Shown here: one piece after another, positions 42,546-50,795 of the stretch
Layout: each line of letters begins with the position of its first letter
Position numbering within the stretch: the first letter of the stretch is position 1
Assembly: GCA_045106815.1 (NCBI GenBank)
Contig: JBGCFG010000024.1
Span: forward strand, 147,811-211,810
Reading direction: 5' to 3'
Length of the DNA stretch: 64,000 bases
From: JAUIAI01 sp045106815
GTDB lineage: Bacteria; Pseudomonadota; Gammaproteobacteria; Burkholderiales; Burkholderiaceae_E
Notes under the pieces: generated by a model
What the model was told of the DNA's origin: nothing
What the model saw: only the letters and a program-made list of their open reading frames with translations
Database searches by the model: none
Translations under genes and position numbers: made by a program

Positions 42546-43859
42546 CTAATTCGCTACGGAGGGCAGCCAGGTGGCCAGTGGCGGGAATATGATGATCAGC
42601 GCAATCAGGGTGAAGACGCAAAGGATGAAGGGCGTTGCTGCGTAGTAGATGTCTTTCATGGTGGTGCCCGGCGGTGCGACGCCTTTCATCACAAACAGCA
42701 GTAAACCAAACGGTGGCGTGGTGAAGCCAATCTCAAGCGTTAGCAACATGATGATGCCAAACCAGGTCAGATCGAAACCCAGCGTCTGCGCCAGTGGAAA
42801 GTAGATGGGGGCGGTGAGCAGCATCATGGAGAGTTGATCCATAAAGCAACCCAAGAAAAGCAGCACCGCCATCATGAGCAGCAGCATCACGATGGGGGCT
42901 GTTTCAAAGCCGGTTGCCCAGTTGATGAGCCCGCTGGAAGCACCTGAGAACGCCAAAATCTGCGAGAACGTAGCGCTGCCAAAGATGATCAGAAACGCCA
43001 TCACGGTAACCCGCAGTGCACCGCTAACTGAATCGATGAAGGCTTTGATCGAGAGGCTGCGATAGGCTACGGCCAGCACCATCACGGCCACGCAACCAAT
43101 CGCGGCCGCCTCTGTTGGCGTTGCCCACCCGGTAACCATCACGCCAATAGTCAGGATGATGGCACTGACGAGCGGGAGTATGTCTTTAATGACGAGGAAA
43201 AGTTTCTCACCAAGCGTGACTGTCTCGGCGGTGTAGCCGGGCGCTGCGCTCGGGTCAATCTTGGTCCAGGTGTAAATCAGCGTGAAATACATTGTGGTCA
43301 GGACCAGACCAGGGATAATGCCGGCGATAAGCAGTGCGGCCACATCGGTCTGCCCGAGCGTCGCCAGCAGTACGGCGAGGGCACTTGGCGGAATAATGAC
43401 CGCCAATCCGCCAGTGCCGAGGATGGGGCCGATTGACAGATACTTGTTGTACCCGCGCTTCATCATCTCGGGCACCATGAGTGAGCCGAGCAGGGCGGTT
43501 GACCCCATACTCGACCCAGAGAGCGCAGCAAAGCCGGTGCCACCGGCAACCGTCACGTAAGACAGGCGGCCGGGAATGTTGCCAAACAGTTTGTCAATCG
43601 CATTAAACATGCGTTGACCCAGGCCGGTGTGATAGAAAAGTTCGCCCATTAAAAGAAACATCGGGATTGGCACGAGCGAGAAATTCGTCATCGCGCCAAA
43701 GCCATTACGCAACATCTGCGACACGCCAATCTCGCCGCCAATAAAGATGTAAGCGCCAATGATGTTGCTGGCCAGAAATGCAATGGCAACCGGCATGCCT
43801 AGCAGCATCATGCCGATAATCAATGCAAAGAGCAGGCCGATCGCGCTATACCATTCCAT
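42546..43859 (-). CDS. dctM: TRAP transporter large permease DctM
   Basis: A 437-residue membrane protein with about twelve segments. Signatures include GMPVAIAFLASNIIGAYI near the start, FAALSGSSMGSTALLGSLMVPEM, GTGGLAVIIPPSALAVLL and the end of the family pattern GFTTPPFGLLLFVMKGVAPP. It performs sodium-driven uptake with DctQ and DctP. It lies 14 bases after dctQ. Confidence 0.95.
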   Translation of the reverse strand: MEWYSAIGLLFALIIGMMLLGMPVAIAFLASNIIGAYIFIGGEIGVSQMLRNGFGAMTNFSLVPIPMFLLMGELFYHTGLGQRMFNAIDKLFGNIPGRLSYVTVAGGTGFAALSGSSMGSTALLGSLMVPEMMKRGYNKYLSIGPILGTGGLAVIIPPSALAVLLATLGQTDVAALLIAGIIPGLVLTTMYFTLIYTWTKIDPSAAPGYTAETVTLGEKLFLVIKDILPLVSAIILTIGVMVTGWATPTEAAAIGCVAVMVLAVAYRSLSIKAFIDSVSGALRVTVMAFLIIFGSATFSQILAFSGASSGLINWATGFETAPIVMLLLMMAVLLFLGCFMDQLSMMLLTAPIYFPLAQTLGFDLTWFGIIMLLTLEIGFTTPPFGLLLFVMKGVAPPGTTMKDIYYAATPFILCVFTLIALIIIFPPLATWLPSVAN

Positions 43860-43873
43860 TGAAGCGTCAGCCT

Positions 43874-44383
43874 TTAATGCGCAGCGATCTTGCCGTCGGC
43901 CCGTTGATACGGGTCTTCGCCAATGATCAGAAAGCGGAGAAACTCGGTGCCCATCAAGAAGAATGACAACGGCATAAAGCTGGTCAGCATCCAGCGGGGC
44001 ATATCGAGCGAGCGGATATCGAGCTCGTTCTGCTGATAGTCGGTCAGCGCGATATCAAACGCGAACCAGGTCAGAATGGCGCAGGTCACCACACAGATAA
44101 CCAAGATCAGTTTAATCAGCCAGCGCCTGGCGTTCTCGGGGAACTGCATGAGCAGTGCCTCGACATAGATGTGCCCTTTCTCGCGCACCAGCAGAGGCGC
44201 ACCCAACAAGGGAATCAGAAAGAGAAAATATTCATTGAAGGTAAAGATGTGAGAGGAGCTTTGAGTGCCCAGGTTTCGCAGGACGACGTCTACGACGATA
44301 GACACCATCATGAAAACCATGAGCACGCCGGCCAGTACCGACATCGCACGAACCAGCAAGAGATAGAGGTTGCTCAGCTTCAA
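43874..44383 (-). CDS. dctQ: TRAP transporter small permease DctQ
   Basis: A 169-residue protein with four hydrophobic segments (VRAMSVLAGVLMVFMMVSIV; EYFLFLIPLLGAPLLV; LIKLILVICVVTCAILTWFAF; LTSFMPLSFFLMGTEFL) and the REKGHIYVEAL loop typical of DctQ. It stabilises DctM. A terminator-like hairpin separates it from dctP. Confidence 0.92.
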   Translation of the reverse strand: MKLSNLYLLLVRAMSVLAGVLMVFMMVSIVVDVVLRNLGTQSSSHIFTFNEYFLFLIPLLGAPLLVREKGHIYVEALLMQFPENARRWLIKLILVICVVTCAILTWFAFDIALTDYQQNELDIRSLDMPRWMLTSFMPLSFFLMGTEFLRFLIIGEDPYQRADGKIAAH

Positions 44384-44401
44384 GTCACTTTACTCTGCAA
44401 T

Positions 44402-44439
44402 TAAAAACCGGCCGTCCGCAAAGGCGCGGGCGACCGGTT
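44402..44439 (-). terminator. Intercistronic terminator/attenuator between dctP and dctQ
   Basis: Stem 44406-44419 paired with 44426-44439 (14 bp, one C-A mismatch, one G-T pair, 6-base loop) followed on the minus strand by five T. It sits 22 bases after the dctP stop and would reduce read-through into dctQM, giving excess binding protein over permease. Confidence 0.72.
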
Positions 44440-44460
44440 CGGTGGTGTCACAACGATGAT

Positions 44461-45477
44461 TTACTTGTTGACGATGAACTTGCCGACGAGCTCGTCATAG
44501 CCGTCAGTGCCGCCAGCTTTGGTCATGCGTTCGCGCATGCGGTTCAGGTTCTCAGCAACCGCTGCTTCAACGAAACCGGCCGATGCTTCCGGCGACTGAT
44601 CGACTGTTTTGATGCCTCGCTTTTCGAGCTCGATCTTTTCTTCGGCTGCCAGCTTTTTGCGGTCCTTGAGTGAACTCTCTTCGTGTTCGGCAATGGCGGT
44701 TGTCAGAATGGCGCGAGACTTCACCGAGAGTGATTCCCACTTCTTCTGATTCATGATGACCATGACGTCGGTTGAGAAGAACGCCGGGTTGATCCGATAC
44801 TTCAGGAAGCGGTCCCAGTTGGGGTCCATCAGGCCGATCTCGGTCCAGCCCATCAGCTCAACCGTTCCACGCTCAAGCGCTGTGTAGATATCAGGCATGT
44901 TGACGTTGATGACCTGGGCTTTCAGGTGGTTGGTAAAGAACGCGTTGTAGATGGCGTTACCGCGCACTTTGAAGCCAGTGACGTCCAGTGCTCCTGCCGA
45001 GTTAAGCTTGGGTTCGCGAACAGACCACAAGTGAAACTGAACACCCGAGTCAATCCAGCCCAGGGCAACCGTGCCAGCGCGCCGGTTGTGCGCAGCATTA
45101 AGCAGGGCCAGACCACCATTTTGGCGCACGGTTGGGCCATCGAGGTTGGAAGCGGAGACGACGTCGCACTCGGGAACCGTGCCGGCATAAAACGCACAGG
45201 GCACATGCACCATATCGACAACCCCGGTGCGGGCTGCATTAGCCTGCTGCATCATCGGAATGGCTTCCGGGCCGCCGCGCACTTTGATCTCAAAAACGCC
45301 TTCCCCTGCTTTGTTGGCCTTATCTACAAACTCCAGAAAGCTCTTGGAGTAGATCAGGGTTGCTGGAAAGGCATGGGTGGCCGAAATTGTGTCTTTGGCC
45401 ATGGCCGGGCTCGCCGTGGCCGCCAGGCCGATAGCCGCTGCCGCTACGGTGGCAATCACGCTGGTCGGGAATTTCAT
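44461..45477 (-). CDS. dctP: TRAP transporter solute-binding protein DctP
   Basis: About 338 residues from the ATG at 45477 with a strong AGGAGG six bases upstream. Signal peptide (VIATVAAAAIGLAATASPAMA), then a DctP fold: SATHAFPATLIYSKSFLEFVD, IKVRGGPEAIPMMQQ with the ligand Arg in the later ALDVTGFKVRGNAIYNAFF, and the long helix VELMGWTEIGL. Periplasmic; the ligand is a carboxylate. Reads into dctQ after the attenuator. Confidence 0.93.
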   Translation of the reverse strand: MKFPTSVIATVAAAAIGLAATASPAMAKDTISATHAFPATLIYSKSFLEFVDKANKAGEGVFEIKVRGGPEAIPMMQQANAARTGVVDMVHVPCAFYAGTVPECDVVSASNLDGPTVRQNGGLALLNAAHNRRAGTVALGWIDSGVQFHLWSVREPKLNSAGALDVTGFKVRGNAIYNAFFTNHLKAQVINVNMPDIYTALERGTVELMGWTEIGLMDPNWDRFLKYRINPAFFSTDVMVIMNQKKWESLSVKSRAILTTAIAEHEESSLKDRKKLAAEEKIELEKRGIKTVDQSPEASAGFVEAAVAENLNRMRERMTKAGGTDGYDELVGKFIVNK

Positions 45478-45615
45478 AGGTTTCCTCCTGGAAAGACGCA
45501 CTCTGAACCTCAATAAGTTGGCGCGCGCTGATTATTTGATAGTCAGCCTGGCGGGGCGTTTGGAGAATGCAGGCGCCTTTTGCTGCGTGAAGCGCCCGGC
45601 AATCCCGAGGTAACA

Positions 45616-46122
45616 CTAGGGGAAGAGCTGAATCATCGGCAAGGCTGTCGCCGCTTCCAGCAAGTCCACCCGCTTTAGCTTGATGCGCAGTGTACCGTCA
45701 ATTGTTATCAGATGATGAGTTGCCACCCCGGCAAGCTGAATTTGGGACTCTCCCCGCTGCTCGAAGTAGCTCAGGGGAGTGCGTAGCTGCCAGCCGGGAA
45801 CCCCCTCGATTGGCGGTTCGAGCAAGCGACTGGCCTGCAAAACATGCAGGCAACGGCTCGGTGGTTGCTGCGAATGCGCCTGCGGATGGCTCAGGCGCTT
45901 AACCTTGACCGATAGCGTGAGCGTGTCTTCATAGGCGAGGGAAGGGGCCTGGACCGGATCATGCTGGTCGGTCGATAGCGGCAGCCAGTAGTGGCCATCG
46001 TCGCAAAACAGACCAAGCCATTGCTCGTACCTGCCGTCGTCAAGCAGTTGATTCTCATAGGCAATGAAACGAGCAAGCTCTGACTCAGAGACTTGGGCAT
46101 TGTCTGGCTGAGTTATTGCCAT
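45616..46122 (-). CDS. Rieske-type aromatic-ring oxygenase, beta subunit
   Basis: About 168 residues from the ATG at 46122, one base after the alpha-subunit stop. The NTF2-like beta-subunit pattern is clear: RFIAYENQLLDDGRYEQWL-GLFCDDGHYWLPL, then the conserved His in RLSHPQ and a beta-rich C-terminus. It has a structural role in the alpha/beta hexamer. The longer open frame upstream is the alpha gene read in another frame. Confidence 0.9.
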   Translation of the reverse strand: MAITQPDNAQVSESELARFIAYENQLLDDGRYEQWLGLFCDDGHYWLPLSTDQHDPVQAPSLAYEDTLTLSVKVKRLSHPQAHSQQPPSRCLHVLQASRLLEPPIEGVPGWQLRTPLSYFEQRGESQIQLAGVATHHLITIDGTLRIKLKRVDLLEAATALPMIQLFP

Positions 46123-46123
46123 A

Positions 46124-47458
46124 TCAGTCCGGTTGCGCCAGGTGTGCCCAGGCCTTGAACTGGTTACGCATGAGCGCCTCGCTGGTACTGTTGACCGACT
46201 GCTCGCTATGCCCCTCGGTGGCAAGGGCTTGTTCTGCTTGTGTGTCGCCACGGGGCGCATTGCGGTGCAGACTAATCCACGGATTGCCATCGGCGGCGAG
46301 TTGTCGCTGAATCGATTCGAACAAATGGACATCATCGTGTGCAATAACCGACATCGGGGAAAACGCCACCCGGTTGTAGGTCAGTGCGCGTTCTGTCAGC
46401 GTCGCCGGCGCATCTTGAGCCGAAAACGCCCACGACTCCAGAATGGTTTCGTTCACGCTGACGGGGCGCAGCACACGAATGGCAAGCGGCGAGCTTTTAA
46501 CTGACGCGCTTGGCCACAGAACAGTGTTTTGCGATTGAAACGCCAAAATTTGCTGCGCCTTATCTTCACCCCAGGCAGCGATCATCGCCGCGCCGTAGTC
46601 GTCGAGTTGCCGGTACGAAGAATGGATATTTTGTTGCGTGCCAAAAAAGCTATGGCCGTTTGGCAAGAGGGTGGCACCCATCGCATCAAAGAAATCGTAG
46701 CTCGCACCAAACGGCAGCATTTGTTCAATCACCATCGGCTTGCTGGCATCGTCCGGCTGCTCGCGCCAATGCTGCGCGGCGACGATGGCAGCCGACCGGT
46801 GCGCTGTTACCGGATGAATCGCATCGTTGATGTTTTCGAGGTAAATTTTCCAGTTGCATTTAATGCGATGTCGCAGCGGTGCCCCGGCCACCTTCAGCAC
46901 GCCTGACGGCGAGCGCTCCACCATGTTGTCAAGCGCCTCGAGCGCGTGCCCAAACCAGGCCTTGAAATCAGGGCCTTTGTTTGAGAGCCGAATGAAGATG
47001 AAACCCCGATAGTTCACCAGGTGTTCAAAGGGCACTAAGCCGCGGCCATTGGTGCTGTCTTTCAGGCCGGTGTTCTCGTACGCCTGCTTGAGTGGCATGA
47101 CGGCAAGCTTGCCATCAGGTTCATAGGTCCAGCCGTGATACGCGCAGCGCAACTGACCGCGAATCTTGCCGCTGGCGCCGGACATAATCGGCGAGCCTTT
47201 GTGTGCACAGCGGTTCTCCATGGCTTTGATACTGCTATCGGCTTGTCGAACAATCAGGATGGGTTGGCCGGCCAGATCCAGCGAGATCCAGTCGCCGGGA
47301 TTGGGGAGCTGGCTCTCATGGGCGGCGAACAACCAGGCCTTTCTGAATACAGTGTTTTGTTCATGGGCATAAACCACAGGCGAGCAATAAAGGTCGCGGT
47401 GTACCGTATCCGCGCGGACCAAATCGCCAACATCGACCTGTTGATCGCCTTGCCTCAT
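46124..47458 (-). CDS. Rieske-type aromatic-ring oxygenase, alpha subunit
   Basis: The 444-residue catalytic subunit that oxygenates an aromatic or related ring. The [2Fe-2S] Rieske ligands are C84, H86, C105 and H108 (RCAHKG; RCAYHGW). The mononuclear iron site has D212 bridging, H215 and H220 (NDAIHPVTAH), with E208 before. No ferredoxin or reductase follows, so electrons come from unlinked partners. Its ATG overlaps the uup stop (ATGA), an odd coupling for a catabolic enzyme. The substrate is not evident. Confidence 0.93.
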   Translation of the reverse strand: MRQGDQQVDVGDLVRADTVHRDLYCSPVVYAHEQNTVFRKAWLFAAHESQLPNPGDWISLDLAGQPILIVRQADSSIKAMENRCAHKGSPIMSGASGKIRGQLRCAYHGWTYEPDGKLAVMPLKQAYENTGLKDSTNGRGLVPFEHLVNYRGFIFIRLSNKGPDFKAWFGHALEALDNMVERSPSGVLKVAGAPLRHRIKCNWKIYLENINDAIHPVTAHRSAAIVAAQHWREQPDDASKPMVIEQMLPFGASYDFFDAMGATLLPNGHSFFGTQQNIHSSYRQLDDYGAAMIAAWGEDKAQQILAFQSQNTVLWPSASVKSSPLAIRVLRPVSVNETILESWAFSAQDAPATLTERALTYNRVAFSPMSVIAHDDVHLFESIQRQLAADGNPWISLHRNAPRGDTQAEQALATEGHSEQSVNSTSEALMRNQFKAWAHLAQPD

Positions 47459-49350
47459 GACACCGTGCCGTTCGCCTTTGCCTCGAGGAGTTCCCAGCGC
47501 TCGAGCCTGTCTGAGAGTTGTTGATCAATTTCGGCTGCGCGGGATTGATCAACTCTTTGCTGCTCTGTGTCAGATTTAAAGTAGTCGGGCTGCGACATTT
47601 TTTCATTGAGCGCTGATTGCTCGGTTTCGAGCGCTTCAATTGTCTCGGCCATATTGTCGAGTTCGCGCTGTTCTTTGTAGCTCAGTTTCACACGCTTGGG
47701 CGTTGGTGCTGAGGCGGGCGAGGCCTTTGGTGTTTGGGTAGGCTTTGCCGCCGCTTCACGTTGCGCGGCACCGCGCGCCATCGCCTGCGCTTCGGCTGCA
47801 GCGCTGGCGGCAATCGGCCGGCCGCCCTGACTGAGCCAGTCGCTATACCCGCCGGCATACTCACGCCAGTGACCGTTGCCCTCAAATGCAATCGTTTGCG
47901 TCACCACCTGATCCAGAAACGCGCGGTCGTGGCTGACAAGCAGCAAGGTGCCCTTGTAGGCATCCAGCGTCGCCTCCAATACATCGAGTGACTCAATGTC
48001 CAGATCATTAGTTGGTTCATCAAGCACCAGCAAGTTGCTGGGCTGGGCGAAAAGCCTGGCTAGGAGCAGGCGGTTTCGCTCGCCGCCGGATAGGCTGGCC
48101 ACTGGTGACTGGGCGCGCCGCGGCGAGAATAAGAAGTCGCCCAAATAGCTAATGACATGCTTGCGTTCGGTGCCGATTTCGATCCAGTCGGAGCCGGGCG
48201 AAATCGTTTGGACAACCGTTTCGTTGTCGTTGAGCTGGGCGCGCATTTGATCAAAGTAGGCGATGTTCAGATTGGTACCGAGTTTGACCTTGCCGGTATC
48301 GGGCTGCTCCTGACCGGTGAGGAGCCGTAACAGGGTGCTCTTGCCCGCGCCGTTGGGGCCAATCAAACCAATTTTATCGCCGCGACCAATGATCATCGAG
48401 AAGTCATCAATCACCCGTCGCTCGCCCGGGGAAACGCCATCGCGCGGCGGCAAGGGATAAGACTTTGAAACGTTCTCTAGTTGAACCACGAGTTTGCCCG
48501 AACGCTCGCCGCTATCCAGCGTGAGCTTGACGGAACCCAGCCGCTCGCGGCGGCTGTCGCGCTCTTTACGCAGAGCCTGAAGACGCCGAACGCGACCTTC
48601 GTTTCGGGTGCGCCGGGCTTGTACGCCTTGACGTATCCAGACCTCTTCCTGCTTCCAGAATTTGTCGAACTTCCGGTTGATTTCCTTTTCTTCTTCGAGT
48701 TGTTCGGACTTGCGTTTTTCGTAGGCGGTGAAGTTGCCTGGATAGCTGCGCAGATTGCCCCGGTCCAGTTCCACAATGCGGGTGGCAACCGCATCCAGAA
48801 AGCGCCTGTCGTGAGTGATGACGATCAAGGTGGGGCCTTTTACTAGCAAACCTTCCAATTGCTCAATCGCGGCAATGTCCAGATGGTTGGTCGGCTCATC
48901 AAGCAATAACAGGTCTGGCTGGCAAGCCAGCGCTGCGGCGAGTGCCGCCCGTTTTCGCTCACCGCCAGATAGACCGGGCAGCGGTGCATCAAGGGCGACG
49001 CCAAGCCGCTCCGCGGAGGCTGCCAGGGCGGCAATCGATTGCCAGTAATCGCGATCCTGGTTGCTGTCGTCAAGGCCCATGCGCTGTTGCAAGCTCTCGC
49101 CAAGCGAGTCCGCCGGCGGCAGCTCGGGCTCTTGTTCGACCGAGACGATTCGAGTGCCATCGGCAATGCGAACATCGCCATCATCAAGGTCACGCCGTGA
49201 GTTGATGACAGAAAGAAGAGACGACTTTCCCGTGCCGTTTCGGCCGATCAGGCCGATGCGTTCACGGGACTCAACAAACAGGTCGAGGTTATCGAGTAAG
49301 GGGGTATCACCGAAGGAGAGTTCGGCGCCAAGCAAAGACAGTAAGGCCAT
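47455..49350 (-). CDS. uup: ABC-F ATPase Uup
   Basis: 631 residues with two ABC domains and no membrane segments: GRNGTGKSS and LLLLDEPTNHLD in the first, GPNGAGKST and LLVLDEPTNDLD in the second, with LSGGE signatures in both. The linker is ABC-F-like with a charged helix pair (YEKRKSEQLEEEKE). A C-terminal helical extension (SYKEQRELDNMAETIEALETE) fits Uup, which acts on ribosomes and DNA. A 33-base palindrome lies directly upstream. It is followed with overlap by the Rieske genes. Confidence 0.94.
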   Translation of the reverse strand: MALLSLLGAELSFGDTPLLDNLDLFVESRERIGLIGRNGTGKSSLLSVINSRRDLDDGDVRIADGTRIVSVEQEPELPPADSLGESLQQRMGLDDSNQDRDYWQSIAALAASAERLGVALDAPLPGLSGGERKRAALAAALACQPDLLLLDEPTNHLDIAAIEQLEGLLVKGPTLIVITHDRRFLDAVATRIVELDRGNLRSYPGNFTAYEKRKSEQLEEEKEINRKFDKFWKQEEVWIRQGVQARRTRNEGRVRRLQALRKERDSRRERLGSVKLTLDSGERSGKLVVQLENVSKSYPLPPRDGVSPGERRVIDDFSMIIGRGDKIGLIGPNGAGKSTLLRLLTGQEQPDTGKVKLGTNLNIAYFDQMRAQLNDNETVVQTISPGSDWIEIGTERKHVISYLGDFLFSPRRAQSPVASLSGGERNRLLLARLFAQPSNLLVLDEPTNDLDIESLDVLEATLDAYKGTLLLVSHDRAFLDQVVTQTIAFEGNGHWREYAGGYSDWLSQGGRPIAASAAAEAQAMARGAAQREAAAKPTQTPKASPASAPTPKRVKLSYKEQRELDNMAETIEALETEQSALNEKMSQPDYFKSDTEQQRVDQSRAAEIDQQLSDRLERWELLEAKANGTVS

Positions 49351-49364
49351 GCCTGATAGGGTAC

Positions 49365-49397
49365 CGCACTGCTCGCAGCCGGGCTGCGAGCAGTGCG
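49365..49397. repeat. 33-base perfect inverted repeat between cobA and uup
   Basis: Positions 49365-49380 and 49382-49397 are exact reverse complements (16 bp) around a single central G. It lies 4 bases after the cobA stop and 15 bases before the uup start. There is no T-run on the minus strand, so it is not a standard terminator; it may be a binding site or a leader hairpin of uup. Confidence 0.85.
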
Positions 49398-49401
49398 TTG
49401 A

Positions 49402-50286
49402 TCAGGCCGGCGTTAGCACCGGTTGCGCAGCTTGAGCACGAGCCAGCTTGGCGGCATCCGTTTGATCGGAGGCACCTTGCTTGTGATCAGCCGAGCGGCT
49501 AGCCTGCTTGCGCGGTCGCACTGCTTCTCCGGCCAGAAAGACGCATGGCGTACCAGGCTTGAACCGGGTCGGCGCGCCATCGGCAATTTGGCGCAGAGTG
49601 CTGAATTCAAATGACTGATCAGCCGTACTTACCCCCGCCGCGACCAGCGCCGGCGTGTCTGCGGCGAACCCAGCAGCGAGTAGCTGGCTGGCTGTTCGGC
49701 GCAGTTGCCGACCAGCCATATAGACCGCCACGGTGGCGCCGCTACTGGCAGCTTGCGCCCATTCTGGATTGGCTTGCTCATCTTTGCCCACTGCCGGGGT
49801 CACGAGCGTGACTGCCCGCGCAGAGCCGCGCTGGGTCAGAGTGGCGCCAGCCGTGGCTGCGGCCGCGCTGGCTGCGGTAATCCCTGGCGTGATGTCATAA
49901 GCAATGCCGGCGTTTACAGCGGCCGAAATCTCTTCATCCAGACGGCCAAAAATGGTCGGATCACCGCCCTTTAGGCGAACGACGTGCAACCCTTGTGACG
50001 CAAGCGCCACCAATTGCTGATTGATGAAAGACTGCTCTACTGACTTGCCACCCGCCCGTTTGCCAACCGCGACTCGCGAGGCCTGGGGGCAAAACTGCAG
50101 GGCTTCCTCGCAACCGAGTGCATCGTGCAGGACAACATCGGCTTGCGCGAGCAGGCGTATGGCGCGAACGGTGAGTAAGTCGGCGGCGCCTGGTCCGGCG
50201 CCCACAAAACTGATGCGAGCGCGGCTGCGGTCGGCGCCGGTGACAGGCGTATCACCGAGTAAATCAGTATCGGGCAGTCTTTTCAT
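49402..50286 (-). CDS. cobA: Uroporphyrinogen-III C-methyltransferase
   Basis: A 294-residue SAM-dependent enzyme that makes precorrin-2 for siroheme. Motifs: VGAGPGAADLLTVRAIRLL at the start, VRLKGGDPTIFGR (SAM loop) and TPGITAASAAAATAG; the catalytic domain ends near residue 260. It lacks the SirC dehydrogenase/chelatase half found in CysG, so precorrin-2 must be oxidised by another enzyme. Its start overlaps the DUF934 stop (ATGA). The C-terminal 35 residues form a low-complexity tail. Confidence 0.93.
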   Translation of the reverse strand: MKRLPDTDLLGDTPVTGADRSRARISFVGAGPGAADLLTVRAIRLLAQADVVLHDALGCEEALQFCPQASRVAVGKRAGGKSVEQSFINQQLVALASQGLHVVRLKGGDPTIFGRLDEEISAAVNAGIAYDITPGITAASAAAATAGATLTQRGSARAVTLVTPAVGKDEQANPEWAQAASSGATVAVYMAGRQLRRTASQLLAAGFAADTPALVAAGVSTADQSFEFSTLRQIADGAPTRFKPGTPCVFLAGEAVRPRKQASRSADHKQGASDQTDAAKLARAQAAQPVLTPA

Positions 50287-50795
50287 GAATGGGTATGCGC
50301 GAGGCGCTGGCCTGGGAGTGAAATGCTGGCGTCACCATCGACGGCTGCCTGGTAAGTTGGCAACTGTTTACTCAACAGCTTCAGCGCTGTATCGGCTCGC
50401 TTTGAAGTGCTGAGTTCATACTCGGTAAAGCCGCATCGGTTGAGCATCGGCACCTGATCCGGCAGTACATGGCCAACGGCCCTGATGACACCAGCAAAGC
50501 CCAGTCGGGTGCGCAGCAGGCGTGCGGCACTAAAACCACGTCCGTCCGTGAACTTGGGGAAGTCGATGGCAATCAGCTCAATTTCGTTGAGCCAGGGGAG
50601 CAGGCGCTCGGGATCATCTGCAGGCTCTAGCAAAATACCCACATGGCCGGCATGCGAGCGCCAGATCTCAGTACGCTCCACCCACTCTTCCACTGGCAGC
50701 AGCACGCTGGCGCCAGCATTTACTTCGCCGGCATCGCCATCAAAAACGACCCAGTCATTGGCGATGACGTTTTGCAGATTAATCAGCGTGTTCAT
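50283..50795 (-). CDS. DUF934 protein linked to sulfite reductase
   Basis: About 170 residues from the ATG at 50795 (AAGGAGG upstream), which lies inside the end of cysI (17-base overlap). Family pattern: VLLPVEEW, VGILLEPADDPE, LIAIDFPKFTDGRGFSAARLLR-TRLGF and GEVRAVGHVL-like IRAVGHVLPDQVPML-RCGF. DUF934 proteins are almost always encoded with cysI and are thought to help assimilatory sulfite reduction; their biochemical role is not settled. Confidence 0.9.
   Translation of the reverse strand: MNTLINLQNVIANDWVVFDGDAGEVNAGASVLLPVEEWVERTEIWRSHAGHVGILLEPADDPERLLPWLNEIELIAIDFPKFTDGRGFSAARLLRTRLGFAGVIRAVGHVLPDQVPMLNRCGFTEYELSTSKRADTALKLLSKQLPTYQAAVDGDASISLPGQRLAHTHS

Noticed and set aside
45616..46344. 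Longer form of the Rieske beta subunit starting at 46344
   Set aside because: The extra residues are the alpha gene read in another frame; the ATG at 46122 is one base after the alpha stop.
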